Virus record (IMG/VR): IMGVR_UViG_3300009182_003747
Span: 40,112-104,111 of that record
Source of the DNA: a virus
Length of the DNA: 64,000 bases
Strand: one strand, 5' to 3'
Each line of letters opens with the position of its first letter. Position 1 is the first letter of the stretch. Both the position numbers and the translations under genes were made by a program. Shown piece by piece: positions 36,388-44,871 of this stretch. The notes beneath the pieces are model-generated. The model ran no database searches. It was not told the DNA's origin and saw only the letters and a program-made list of their open reading frames with translations.

Positions 36388-38217
36388 TTATTCTCTTATC
36401 GCCTGGATAACCAGGTTAATTTCATTTGCTTCTAGATTCAATATGTCGTTCTGACCTGCGTATATGTCTTTCTCTGCCGATATGGCGTATATCTTAAGTT
36501 CTGGACCAGAGTAAAGATCTATATTAAAGTTCACGAGATTCACTATGCCCTTAGCGTAGTCCACCGTTCCAATTGTCTTTATGGTCTCGTGGTTTAACCC
36601 ATTTGACTTTACTATCCTCACGTTACCATCCGCGTCGTCCTCGAGATAAGCAGACTGTCCTTGGTACGTGAACTCGGTAGAGTATATGGTGTGGAGATCT
36701 GTTATAGGATGCACTGCACCTATTGGAAATAGAGTATCAAGAAGAGGCACGTTGAAGTTGACTGTTATATTCTGTGCGACACCAAATTTAGGATATATCT
36801 TCTTGTACATGTAGATCTCTGTCTCGTTGCCAACTACGCTGACGTCGGAAGAGTCTATGGTCTTTGCGAGCTGGCTGTATCTCAAGACAGAATTAAACTT
36901 ATTGAGATTGTTGTTATTATATGAGATGATGGAATTCTTTACTAGAGTTGCTATCTCAGACGGTGTATTCTTTGTCAGGTTAACGTTATATCTGACTACT
37001 GAGTTTATACTATAGTAGATATGAGAAGGAGATATGAATATAGGCTGCGTCGTGAGAGGCATCCTAGGCTTTAGGAAGTCGTAGTAAGCCTGTTTCTTTG
37101 AGTCTGGAAATCCCTGTACATTGGATATATCCACGGACACAATTACCTTGCCGTATCTCGGCGGTGAGAGTGTCTCTCCCCCGTATATAGCAACCACGTT
37201 GATCTCTGGGAATTGGCTCTTCAGTAGAGTCTCATAGTCTGCAGTGGAGACGGCGCGCTCTTGAGTCTGAAAATACCTAGGCGCATTGAATTTTACTGAG
37301 CTCACTGATTCTTTCTCAGTTCCGCCCTGCGCCGCGTTATTGGTAACAACTGTCATCTGACTGTAGAGAGTGCTATCGGTTATGTCCTGATTTATAGTAA
37401 ATCCCTTGGCACCGTTTGTCTCCATGCCGCTTGATATTCTATACTGCACGAGTATGGTGGCACCATCCTGTGGTCTGCGACCAATGACTCCATCGCCGAA
37501 CACGATCTCGAACATACCTGTCTCTGCGCCCTGAACGAAGTATGCCTTGGAAGCCGCGTTGAGATCTAGAAGAGTTGACTTCTTTAGATATGGAATATAG
37601 TTAATACCGTTGTCCTCGACGGATGTTACAGTTATCGTTGAAGTGTCTACCATGCTGTTTGTCATGATAAATCTCTGATTGAGATCAGAATAGTTCATGA
37701 CAAATGTGTCTGATACGTAGGCACCCTCGTATATATCCAGCGGCCCTATAGACCAGTTAGTTATGATATTGCTGCTAGAGTCAATATACGTATTTGTAGA
37801 GTGATAGACCTGAGTTGAGTCGGTATAGAAATTATACGAATTGAGGCCAACGCGAGCCGTGAAGCTAGTTCCCTTAGGTATAATTATGGTGCCGCTGTTG
37901 TTCTTTGTCTGGAAGCTCAGGCCTACAGTGGCTTTAGCAGACCCCGCAGATCTCGGAAGATAGTTGAGCTCTTTTGCGTGTGAGAATACGCTGGTCTCTA
38001 GCTGAGCAGTGTCTAAGAAAGCCTCGGATGCTACCATGTTGAGATAGAAAGAGTTCAAGTAGGTGTTGTAGGACAGTATGTCCAGCAGCACATTGAAGTT
38101 AGAGCCCGTGAAGTCGTAGTCCTTGAAGCGATCTTGCGAGGATAAGTAATTTACCATCGACGCCTTGAGGGTGTCGAAGTCCAACGAGGTGAGGTCTATA
38201 GTAGAATTTGCTGCCAT
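36388..38217 (-). CDS. gp6: Baseplate wedge protein gp6
   Basis: Forms the inner ring of the baseplate (gpJ-like fold). At 609 aa it is close to T4 gp6 (660 aa). The N-terminal segment DFTGSNFNVLLDILSYNTY and EAFLDTAQLETSVFSHAKEL (residues about 38-85), and PRSAGSAKATVGL just after, are diagnostic. The GVIGRRPQDGATILVQYR stretch (about 245-262) matches the gp6/gpJ core. It lies 2 bases after gp25 and 3 bases before the gp7-position gene. Confidence 0.95.
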   Translation of the reverse strand: MAANSTIDLTSLDFDTLKASMVNYLSSQDRFKDYDFTGSNFNVLLDILSYNTYLNSFYLNMVASEAFLDTAQLETSVFSHAKELNYLPRSAGSAKATVGLSFQTKNNSGTIIIPKGTSFTARVGLNSYNFYTDSTQVYHSTNTYIDSSSNIITNWSIGPLDIYEGAYVSDTFVMNYSDLNQRFIMTNSMVDTSTITVTSVEDNGINYIPYLKKSTLLDLNAASKAYFVQGAETGMFEIVFGDGVIGRRPQDGATILVQYRISSGMETNGAKGFTINQDITDSTLYSQMTVVTNNAAQGGTEKESVSSVKFNAPRYFQTQERAVSTADYETLLKSQFPEINVVAIYGGETLSPPRYGKVIVSVDISNVQGFPDSKKQAYYDFLKPRMPLTTQPIFISPSHIYYSINSVVRYNVNLTKNTPSEIATLVKNSIISYNNNNLNKFNSVLRYSQLAKTIDSSDVSVVGNETEIYMYKKIYPKFGVAQNITVNFNVPLLDTLFPIGAVHPITDLHTIYSTEFTYQGQSAYLEDDADGNVRIVKSNGLNHETIKTIGTVDYAKGIVNLVNFNIDLYSGPELKIYAISAEKDIYAGQNDILNLEANEINLVIQAIRE

Positions 38218-38219
38218 CT

Positions 38220-38642
38220 TTATCTAACTTTGCTGAGTGATATATCTAGCTGAGCTGTGCGCTGGCTATTTATTATTGAGAAGAGTATGTTTACATAGTA
38301 AGTTTGATCTGCTTCGCTTGGATTAACATAAAGATTAAGCAAATTTGCTCTAGGCTCATAGTTCTTTATGGTATTAGTTATCTCTGTGTGAAGCGCAAAC
38401 GAAGTGAGTTCATCGAGCGGCTCGAACAGCAGCTTGTATATGCCGGAGCCTATGTTTGAGTCAAATAGTCTCTCACCTGGAGCAGTCAATATCAAGTTTC
38501 TTATGGACTGCTTTATCGCCTCCTCATTGAGCAGACGAGACAAATTACCAGTAACCGGAGAGATATCCAGATTTATAGGAATATCACTGAAGAGCTCTTG
38601 TACATTATTGAGTGGAGTAAGCTTATCTGCTCTTGTTGACAT
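38220..38642 (-). CDS. gp25: Baseplate wedge protein gp25
   Basis: The small gp25/gpW-type wedge protein that links gp6 to the sheath. It is 140 aa against 132 in T4. The conserved core is NEEAIKQSIRNLILTAPGERLFDSNIGSGI (two adjacent segments, about residues 38-67), including the EERLF/GERLF-like turn. The order gp25 then gp6 is universal in contractile tails. Four bases separate it from the PAAR gene. Despite the historical name it is not a lysozyme. Confidence 0.95.
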   Translation of the reverse strand: MSTRADKLTPLNNVQELFSDIPINLDISPVTGNLSRLLNEEAIKQSIRNLILTAPGERLFDSNIGSGIYKLLFEPLDELTSFALHTEITNTIKNYEPRANLLNLYVNPSEADQTYYVNILFSIINSQRTAQLDISLSKVR

Positions 38643-38645
38643 CTC

Positions 38646-38951
38646 TTATCCTGAGTATATGTTTAGCGAACCAGATGATATAGTCTCACCGTTGTAGCTG
38701 TCATTTAGTCTGCCTATACCTAGGCTGTTGACGAATACAGTAGACGAGTTAGTAGAAAGATATACGATGTGAGGAACGCAGCTATCTCCTGATGGTACAT
38801 TATGTACTGCGGACGCATCACCATTTCTCACTGCGCCCTTTCCATTGAAGAATACATTTGTAGAACACTGGTCAGTAACTGTGGTGGCGTCACAGCCATG
38901 ATTAGTATTTATACTGTCTGTCCCACTTCCTCTGGCTATCGGCTGACCCAT
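38646..38951 (-). CDS. gp5.4: PAAR-repeat spike tip protein (gp5.4-like)
   Basis: Forms the sharp metal-bound tip on the central spike. The 101-aa protein has the PAAR pattern: it starts GQPIARGSGTDS, then NVFFNGKGAVRNGDASAVH, then CVPHIVYLSTNSSTVFVNSLGIGRLNDS, i.e. two V-F-x-N-G/S-x-G-x-x-R-x-x-D units. Cys and His residues at about 19, 27 and 56-60 could bind the metal. The spike beta-helix gene is directly upstream (10-base gap). Confidence 0.9.
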   Translation of the reverse strand: MGQPIARGSGTDSINTNHGCDATTVTDQCSTNVFFNGKGAVRNGDASAVHNVPSGDSCVPHIVYLSTNSSTVFVNSLGIGRLNDSYNGETISSGSLNIYSG

Positions 38952-38960
38952 ATTACTTCC

Positions 38961-39680
38961 TCACGGGTTAAAATCAATTCTAGTAGCAACTGCCTTTATA
39001 CTACCGTCTGTCATAGTTATTGTAGAAGATCCTATGTTGAGTACTATGTTGTCTTTGGTCATTGTGAGAGTAGATCCACCGACCTTCAGAGTTATCTTGG
39101 TCTCACTCTCAAGGAGCATATCGCTCTTGCTGTGAGTAGTCATAGTCTTGCCTATACTCTCAGAGACATAGCCCTTGACCTGCGTCTCTATGTCTCCGCC
39201 TATCTTGTTGTTATTATCGGTCTTTACGTCTACGTTTAAGTTACCCTTCACGCGAGACATCTGGTTACCTCTCACCGTAGAGAATACCTGACCGTCTACA
39301 AAGCTCACCGAGTTCTTATGAATAGAAGTAATATGATCGCCGCCGACAGATCTCGTAACGTCACCGACTATCTCCTCGTGGACGTCACCTCCAACCAACT
39401 CGCGGTAGTTGCCGCTGATCTTAGTATCGCTGTTGTTGTCAACCGTGGTGGTCATGCCGCCTTTGACATACTTCATGTCGTTGCCGGTTACGAGCTCGGC
39501 TTTTCTTCCATCGGGAGATATCTCATAGTAACTTCCGGTCCTATGGGCTATTCTTATTCTCTCACTTCCGGGAGTATTATCGAACTCAAGTTCGTGTCCA
39601 CCCTCATACAGTACTTTATTGTTGTATGGGTACTGGGCGTTGTACTTTGTCTTAGGATGACGTGTATCTGGAGCTGCCAT
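38961..39680 (-). CDS. Central spike beta-helix protein (gp5 C-terminal part)
   Basis: A 239-aa protein made almost wholly of the repeat that builds the T4 gp5/VgrG triple-stranded beta-helix: GGDVHEEIVGDVTRSVGGDH, then KGNLNVDVKTDNNNKIGGD, with a repeat of about 8 residues (residues 60-215). The N-terminus has HELEFDNTPGSERI, the VgrG motif that starts the needle. There is no OB-fold and no lysozyme domain; the OB-fold is encoded separately at 40904-41257. It shares one base with the intervening 404-aa gene. Likely a trimeric puncturing needle carrying the PAAR tip. Confidence 0.88.
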   Translation of the reverse strand: MAAPDTRHPKTKYNAQYPYNNKVLYEGGHELEFDNTPGSERIRIAHRTGSYYEISPDGRKAELVTGNDMKYVKGGMTTTVDNNSDTKISGNYRELVGGDVHEEIVGDVTRSVGGDHITSIHKNSVSFVDGQVFSTVRGNQMSRVKGNLNVDVKTDNNNKIGGDIETQVKGYVSESIGKTMTTHSKSDMLLESETKITLKVGGSTLTMTKDNIVLNIGSSTITMTDGSIKAVATRIDFNP

Positions 39681-40894
39681 TATCTATTCTTTCTCGGTAT
39701 ATTAGTGGAGAAATTTGTATTTCCAACTTCAACGGATGTAACTACGGCCGAGTTAGTAATTCCATTAGATGTTACTTGTATCTTCTGCTGATTTGTAATA
39801 TTCGGGTTCATCAGATTCAACTGATTATTTCTAGGTATATTGAGAGGTCTGTCAGTTATAGAGAGAATATGAATATTACTCGATGCAGTATTGATGAACA
39901 CGGCGTTAACTGATACGTCAGAGAGCAGTATTCCTCCCTGCCCGCCGACATTTCCACCGAGTCCACCAGGCCCGCCGTTGCTACCCAGTGGAAGCGATGG
40001 AGGTAGAGGAGGATACAGCGGGGGAGTTGAAGGAGTTGCAGGAGGGTTGGCTGGAACTGCAGGCTGCAGAACATATCCAGCGCAGCTTAGTGCCCTAGAC
40101 AAAGCAGAGAATGCGTTCAGCAGTCCGAGGGCATCAGCAATGGCCGCAAATAGAGACTCGATCATGTCTAGTATCTTACTCATGAAGTCAAAGCTACCAA
40201 TACCGCGCTTACCAATCGTCGTGGGTAAGTTAAGATCTTTAAAGAGCTCGTCGATGAGTGTCTTAAGAAGACCGCATATGTTGAGGTTACCTAGTATCTC
40301 GTCTATAAGCTTGCTCATGCATATAGAGCTGAGACTTGGTACCACACCACCGCTCAACTCAGCTGCTGCAGCGTTCGCGAGAGAACTTATAGCTTTAAAT
40401 GGATCTAGAACTCCATTTAGTAGATTGGTTAGAGACTGGCCGGCTAGAGCGGCGAGACCCGCTAGGTTACCTAGGCCGCCTGATGCAGAGCCGATAGGGC
40501 CGCATGGATTAGAGCAGAAAGTATTAATCAACGCGTTGTAAAGAGATGAAGTAAGAATGCTCTCGAACTCCTTGAGAGCATTCTCAACGCCGCTCAAGAG
40601 AGATCCGAGGATATCGCCTATGTTGAATCCATTTGCTAGAGAGCTTATAGCCTGCATGAGATTCTGTATGGCGTGCATTGCATTCAGGGCCGCGCGAATG
40701 ACACCGCTGAGATTACAGGCGTCGAGACTGATTAGAGTATCTAGAAGCTTCTTGCCGTCAAATGGAACTGCTCCTATAGTCGCCATAGTTCCAGATAGTA
40801 GATTCTGAGCTCCATGCTCGATGATGCTTATCCCGTTTAATATAGGGTTAACATCTTTTCCGCCCATCAGCGGTAGATCATTCTGCGCTACCAT
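39680..40894 (-). CDS. Hydrophobic Ala/Leu/Gly-rich hub-associated protein, 404 aa
   Basis: Not a recognised family. Residues about 1-290 are helical and rich in Ala, Leu, Ser and Gly with several Cys (NTFCSNPCGPIG, ICMSKLIDEILGNLNICGLL). Residues about 293-320 are proline-rich (PAVPANPPATPSTPPLYPPL) and then glycine-rich. The C-terminal about 70 residues are strand-forming and end FSTNIPRKNR. It lies exactly between the OB-fold piece and the beta-helix piece of the spike protein, with short spacing on both sides, so it is probably an inner hub or tube protein, possibly injected. Function is not assigned. Confidence 0.7.
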   Translation of the reverse strand: MVAQNDLPLMGGKDVNPILNGISIIEHGAQNLLSGTMATIGAVPFDGKKLLDTLISLDACNLSGVIRAALNAMHAIQNLMQAISSLANGFNIGDILGSLLSGVENALKEFESILTSSLYNALINTFCSNPCGPIGSASGGLGNLAGLAALAGQSLTNLLNGVLDPFKAISSLANAAAAELSGGVVPSLSSICMSKLIDEILGNLNICGLLKTLIDELFKDLNLPTTIGKRGIGSFDFMSKILDMIESLFAAIADALGLLNAFSALSRALSCAGYVLQPAVPANPPATPSTPPLYPPLPPSLPLGSNGGPGGLGGNVGGQGGILLSDVSVNAVFINTASSNIHILSITDRPLNIPRNNQLNLMNPNITNQQKIQVTSNGITNSAVVTSVEVGNTNFSTNIPRKNR

Positions 40895-40903
40895 GTATTA
40901 ACC

Positions 40904-41257
40904 TCAGGCTTTTATCTGGCCGCCGGTGGCGCCAGAAGTTGCATCTTTGGAAGTATTTGACTTATATATCGTGCCGAATACAACTGGTATCTGCTTGTCT
41001 TTATCCATCCAGAATCCAACTACAGTGGCTCCCTCTGTGACGAATGTAGGAGAAGTACCAATGTTATTATGACTCGAGCTCGTGATAGGAAGCACTGGGT
41101 AGGCCCACGGCAGATCTGTATCCGGTAAGTTTGTCTCGTCGTCGTGATAGCCGTAGATTCTAATCTTCAGCTTACCAGATTGAGTATCATCATTTTTTCT
41201 ATCTACTACTTTTGCCAAGAACCAATCGAATGTGGTCCCCATGTGTCTCTCTGTCAT
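40904..41257 (-). CDS. Spike OB-fold protein (gp5 N-terminal part)
   Basis: A 117-aa protein corresponding to the N-terminal OB-fold of gp5/VgrG: TTFDWFLAKVVDRKNDDTQS, KLKIRIYGYHDDE, DLPWAYPVLPITS, then GTSPTFVTEGATVVGFWMDKD and PVVFGTIY. In T4 this fold is fused to lysozyme and needle domains on gp5; here it is a stand-alone gene. It would sit between the gp27-like hub ring and the needle. The start overlaps the end of the gp27-like gene by 4 bases (ATGA). Confidence 0.88.
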   Translation of the reverse strand: MTERHMGTTFDWFLAKVVDRKNDDTQSGKLKIRIYGYHDDETNLPDTDLPWAYPVLPITSSSHNNIGTSPTFVTEGATVVGFWMDKDKQIPVVFGTIYKSNTSKDATSGATGGQIKA

Positions 41258-42483
41258 TGTGCATCCTCTTTATAAGATCCCTTGATTCCCTCTATTGCGC
41301 ACGTGTATCTTGGCTTTGATCTAGGAGGTCCAATCATATGCCTAACTGCGGATATCAAGTACTTTCCCGATATGAACTTCTCTTCTGAGCTCGCGCCCGT
41401 AGAGAAGCCGGGATTAGTTATATTAGACTGGAATCCCATTCCAGCAGTGAGCTCTGAGTCTCCAATAACGTGAATCATGAGACTTCCCTGAGCTACTTGA
41501 GATAAGAAAGCTCTCTGATTAGCCATCGTATCAGGTAAGAAAGTATCTGGCTTATGACTGTCTATTGGTATAGTGCTGTATACCGCAAAGCTATCGCTAT
41601 TATCATCAAAGAACTTTTGATTATTAGTCGACTTCATAGCGCCTTCTGCGGAGCTCATTCCAGCCAGCTTACCACCGCCGTACGGCTGGGTGTCTGTCTT
41701 TTCATAGCTCGTGTTGGCTATATTGAACTTTCTCGTTTGAACTTTTGGCTTGAGCAGCGTAGTATCGTACTGCTGTGGCTGATTGTAGCCTATTATATTT
41801 CTAAATGAGGGCTTGAAGAAGTCACCTCTTACCGTGATGTCGTTGGTGAATACCCTATCGCCGACGTCAATTTCCTTGAATAACTTCTCTAGGGACTTAT
41901 AGTGATAGCCCTTTTGATTCTCAAACAAAAGGAAAGCCGATGACTTATCTTCAGAAGATATACTTCTCTTTCTCATCATATTTATGGCGTCAAAAGGTCT
42001 CAGACTCTGTATCAACAGCGGCTGCACTCCCTTGGTCTCCTGCACGTCGATGCTCTTCTGAGTCTTAAGCTGATTTGTGAGTACGTCCTTGACCATGTTT
42101 GATATATTCGTGTTGTACGACTTCGTCATGTGCGTGAACTTATTCTTCTGAACTTCTTTAGAAGCGCACACGAGGGTATAAGATCTCGATTGGAGGGTTA
42201 CTTCTGAAACGCTGTTCTTCATTGATATGAGAGCAAACTCGTATTTTGCAGAGCTCTTTCCAGGCGTCTTAAATTCTAAGGTTACCGTCTCACCGCCGAC
42301 GAGAGGCAGAATACTCGCCATGTTGCTGTTGTCTCTTATAGAGATCTCGGCGTATATTCCAGGAAAGAATATTGACTCGTACACAGACATAAACAACAGG
42401 AGCTCAGTTGCATTGACAGTCCCATTTTTGGACTTAAGACTGATGGTGTCTATCTCCACTTCACCTTCTACGGCTGGCATCAT
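41254..42483 (-). CDS. Baseplate hub protein, gp27-like
   Basis: A 409-aa protein with the hub/tube-domain pattern: EVEIDTISLKSKNG, MSVYESIFFPGIYAEISIRD, LPLVGGETVTLEF in the first 75 residues, then SYNTNISNMVKDVL and RPFDAINMMRKRSIS (about 120-175), as in gp27-like hub proteins of marine T4 relatives. It should form the trimeric ring between tube and spike. Two start codons stand in tandem (42483 and 42480). It directly precedes the spike OB-fold gene, the expected partner. Confidence 0.85.
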   Translation of the reverse strand: MMPAVEGEVEIDTISLKSKNGTVNATELLLFMSVYESIFFPGIYAEISIRDNSNMASILPLVGGETVTLEFKTPGKSSAKYEFALISMKNSVSEVTLQSRSYTLVCASKEVQKNKFTHMTKSYNTNISNMVKDVLTNQLKTQKSIDVQETKGVQPLLIQSLRPFDAINMMRKRSISSEDKSSAFLLFENQKGYHYKSLEKLFKEIDVGDRVFTNDITVRGDFFKPSFRNIIGYNQPQQYDTTLLKPKVQTRKFNIANTSYEKTDTQPYGGGKLAGMSSAEGAMKSTNNQKFFDDNSDSFAVYSTIPIDSHKPDTFLPDTMANQRAFLSQVAQGSLMIHVIGDSELTAGMGFQSNITNPGFSTGASSEEKFISGKYLISAVRHMIGPPRSKPRYTCAIEGIKGSYKEDAQ

Positions 42484-42484
42484 A

Positions 42485-43396
42485 TCAAGAGAGCTCCGCT
42501 TTTAAGTTCTTTGTTACACTATTATATAGACTCTTGTCTAGGACTTTAACTGTATTCTTATCGCTGTTCTTTTCTGTCTCATAGTCATACGCGTATACCG
42601 GCGCCCAGTATGTGTACTCTCCCTGATTTATACTCCATATCGGCGTGGTATTTGCTACTGTTATACTCTGGGTGTAGCCAGAAGACAACCCATTTATATT
42701 CATGCCGGTCGTTATAGAAGCAGTAGACAAGTTGTTCTTGAGAGTTACCACCGTGCTGTTCGAGTAGACTACCTCTCCAGTTCCAATTAAATTTACGTTA
42801 GAAGAATCATACACCTTGGCTAACTCGCCTGCGGTATAAGAAGTACCGGTGTTCGACGCGTTCACGCCATATGTAACTACGTAGTTTGTAGTTGAAATGA
42901 GCTCTTCTGGCTTTCTCTCGTAGTATATTATTTTCTCAAAGTTATCAAAAACTGGTCTCCAGTACTTCTTTAGATCTACCGGAATGACAGTACCGTTCAT
43001 CACGACACCTACGTCGAGAAGATCATAGGCAGCTTTATCTATTCTTCTCTCGTCCTCGTACCAGTTAGATCTGAAGAAAAGTATCTTCTGCTGTGATATC
43101 TCTATGCTTCCATACTTGTCTATTAGATAAGAGTTTAATGTATCTTGACTCAGCTTCCAGTCGTAGTAGGGATCTACGACTCCATTTGACATGTATATAA
43201 TCCAAGATGCATAAGCGTCTTGATAGTACTTCTCGGCTATATAGTCTGGTCTCTGATCATTAATTATAGTATAGTCATAGTAGGTATATGGACTGTACTT
43301 TGCCGTCTGAGATATCACGACTCTGCTCAGCAGATTGCGAACTGTATTATTTGCGTATGTTATCTTCTGAAACTTATCGAAGTACTTCTCAGACAT
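42485..43396 (-). CDS. gp53: Baseplate wedge protein gp53
   Basis: Wedge protein that locks gp6 and gp25 rings together. Conserved residues: NLLSRVVISQTAKYSPYTYY, DQRPDYIAEKYYQDAYASWIIYMSNGVVDPYYDW (two adjacent blocks, residues about 20-80) and ILFFRSNWYEDERRID. At 303 aa it is longer than T4 gp53 (196 aa) because of an Asn/Thr-rich beta insertion (about 170-255) before the C-terminal EYTYWAPVYAYDYE. It lies 11 bases before the gp48 stop side in the same operon. Confidence 0.9.
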   Translation of the reverse strand: MSEKYFDKFQKITYANNTVRNLLSRVVISQTAKYSPYTYYDYTIINDQRPDYIAEKYYQDAYASWIIYMSNGVVDPYYDWKLSQDTLNSYLIDKYGSIEISQQKILFFRSNWYEDERRIDKAAYDLLDVGVVMNGTVIPVDLKKYWRPVFDNFEKIIYYERKPEELISTTNYVVTYGVNASNTGTSYTAGELAKVYDSSNVNLIGTGEVVYSNSTVVTLKNNLSTASITTGMNINGLSSGYTQSITVANTTPIWSINQGEYTYWAPVYAYDYETEKNSDKNTVKVLDKSLYNSVTKNLKAELS

Positions 43397-43407
43397 TAAT
43401 ATCTTCC

Positions 43408-44406
43408 TTATTGACCAACTGATTGTATAGCGCTATCCACATTCTGTATTACTCTAGCTCCAAGGGAGCCCGAGGCGCCTATGTTCTGTTCTGCTCCTTC
43501 TATATCGTCTGAAGTCCAGATCTGAACTTCTTGAAATGATATAGAGAGCTCTATTGTAGTCGGCGCATTGCTTGTTACAAAGAACGAGGGTGTTGGATTT
43601 GGTGAGTAGTTGATGACTATGCCTGTAACTACAGCGGGCTTAAACTTATACATGTTATCGCCTTCTGGAGACAGCGATATATTGACCATGTCTGGAATAG
43701 TGAATATAGGATTACCTGCTACTATAGTTGGAAGGGAGTGTTTCTTAAATGTGTTTATTATATTACGAAGAGAAGCTGTTTCTTCTATACTCTGCGGATT
43801 AAATCTCCACTTGAATGAGTGGGACTTTAGATCCATACCCTTAAACAATAGAGTTAAGTAGGGATTCTGAGCTACGCCGAGATCTTGAAGTACGGCCCCA
43901 GTAAGACCAGGTGCAGCAACTGAAGCAGCTATAATACCACCATATACGCCTAATCCTGCTACGGTAACAGCAACATCTTTAGCAATACCCTTATAATCGT
44001 ATGAGTCGCCAGATCTATAGTGCTCTAGACCGCCGTATTTATTTTCTACTGTATCTAGAAGATAACCGGCTGCGCCGAGTTCCGTCGCAGAGTAGCTAGG
44101 CTTATAACTATCCACTAGATTATTTGGTATTGGAAGAGCCACGCGGGGACCAGAAACTGTTCTAATTGGATCTTTTGCAGAAGCTCTATTATATGCAACA
44201 AAGCTAAAGAGCATCTTATACTTACCAATATCTGATGGAAAGTAGTCAACCGCGCCGCTGCTTGTATTATTCACAACTACATTAGGGTCTGAGTTGTTAT
44301 TATTTTTGTTTATACCGGTATTATACACGGTATTATTATTGGTGGGAGGATTCACCGTTGGCGATTGTATATTGTGAGCTGCTAGTGTTATATCGCCCGT
44401 GATCAT
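43408..44406 (-). CDS. gp48: Tail tube cap/baseplate protein gp48
   Basis: Binds the hub dome and starts the tail tube with gp54. At 332 aa it is similar to T4 gp48 (364 aa). An Asn-rich head (residues 12-50) is followed by the conserved KYKMLFSFVAYNRASAKD and, near residue 190, LKSHSFKWRFNPQSIEETASL, then the tube-like fold ending TTIELSISFQEVQIWTSDD. It is the first gene of the minus-strand baseplate operon and is divergent from gp4, with 24 bases between starts. Confidence 0.9.
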   Translation of the reverse strand: MITGDITLAAHNIQSPTVNPPTNNNTVYNTGINKNNNNSDPNVVVNNTSSGAVDYFPSDIGKYKMLFSFVAYNRASAKDPIRTVSGPRVALPIPNNLVDSYKPSYSATELGAAGYLLDTVENKYGGLEHYRSGDSYDYKGIAKDVAVTVAGLGVYGGIIAASVAAPGLTGAVLQDLGVAQNPYLTLLFKGMDLKSHSFKWRFNPQSIEETASLRNIINTFKKHSLPTIVAGNPIFTIPDMVNISLSPEGDNMYKFKPAVVTGIVINYSPNPTPSFFVTSNAPTTIELSISFQEVQIWTSDDIEGAEQNIGASGSLGARVIQNVDSAIQSVGQ

Positions 44407-44417
44407 TCTGGTTCCTT

Positions 44418-44425
44418 AATAAATA
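44418..44425 (+). promoter_or_regulatory. NATAAATA-like box in the gp48/gp4 divergent gap
   Basis: The plus strand reads AATAAATA only 5 bases before ATG of gp4. A transcript from it would start inside gp4, so it is doubtful as the gp4 promoter. The gap otherwise holds no recognisable promoter. Confidence 0.2.
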
Positions 44426-44430
44426 GTGGT

Positions 44431-44871
44431 ATGGCTCATAAAGGATTCTTTAAACCTAGAAACCCCTCTAAATACAGGGGAAATCCATCTAACATTATTT
44501 ATCGGTCCGGCTGGGAACTTAAGTTCATGATGTGGCTCGATGAGCATAAAGACGTGTTTGAATGGAGTTCTGAGGAGTTCTTTATACCCTATCGCAGTCC
44601 TGTAGACGGAAGAATACACAGGTACTTTCCGGACTTCTACGTGAAGAAGAAGAGCGCAGACGGTAAAATAGAGAGTCTAGTCATAGAGGTAAAACCCCTG
44701 CACCAGACGCAAGAGCCAAAGAAGCAGTCTAAGCCCTCGAGAAGATACATCAATGAAGTCATGACTTGGGGAGTAAATGAATCAAAGTGGAAGGCCGCTA
44801 ATGAGTACTGTCTAGATCGCGGATGGCAGTTCAGATTAATAACCGAGAGAGAACTAGGAATTAAATTCTAA
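44431..44871 (+). CDS. gp4: Head completion protein gp4 (nuclease-like)
   Basis: Head-completion protein needed to make filled heads competent for tails; the family has a PD-(D/E)XK/TnsA-like nuclease fold. It is 146 aa (T4: 150). The N-terminal NPSKYRGNPSNIIYRSGWEL and the EWSSEEFFIPYRSP stretch are diagnostic. Catalytic-type residues are visible: E28 in SGWEL, D in RYFPDFYV (near 68), and E-x-K in VIEVKP (near 88). First gene of the plus-strand block; its stop and the next start overlap as TAATG. Confidence 0.93.
   Translation: MAHKGFFKPRNPSKYRGNPSNIIYRSGWELKFMMWLDEHKDVFEWSSEEFFIPYRSPVDGRIHRYFPDFYVKKKSADGKIESLVIEVKPLHQTQEPKKQSKPSRRYINEVMTWGVNESKWKAANEYCLDRGWQFRLITERELGIKF

Noticed and set aside
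39891-40541. Plus-strand frame of 216 codons
   Set aside because: Antisense to the 404-aa hub protein, rich in Arg/Pro/Ser by reversal of Ala/Gly/Leu codons.
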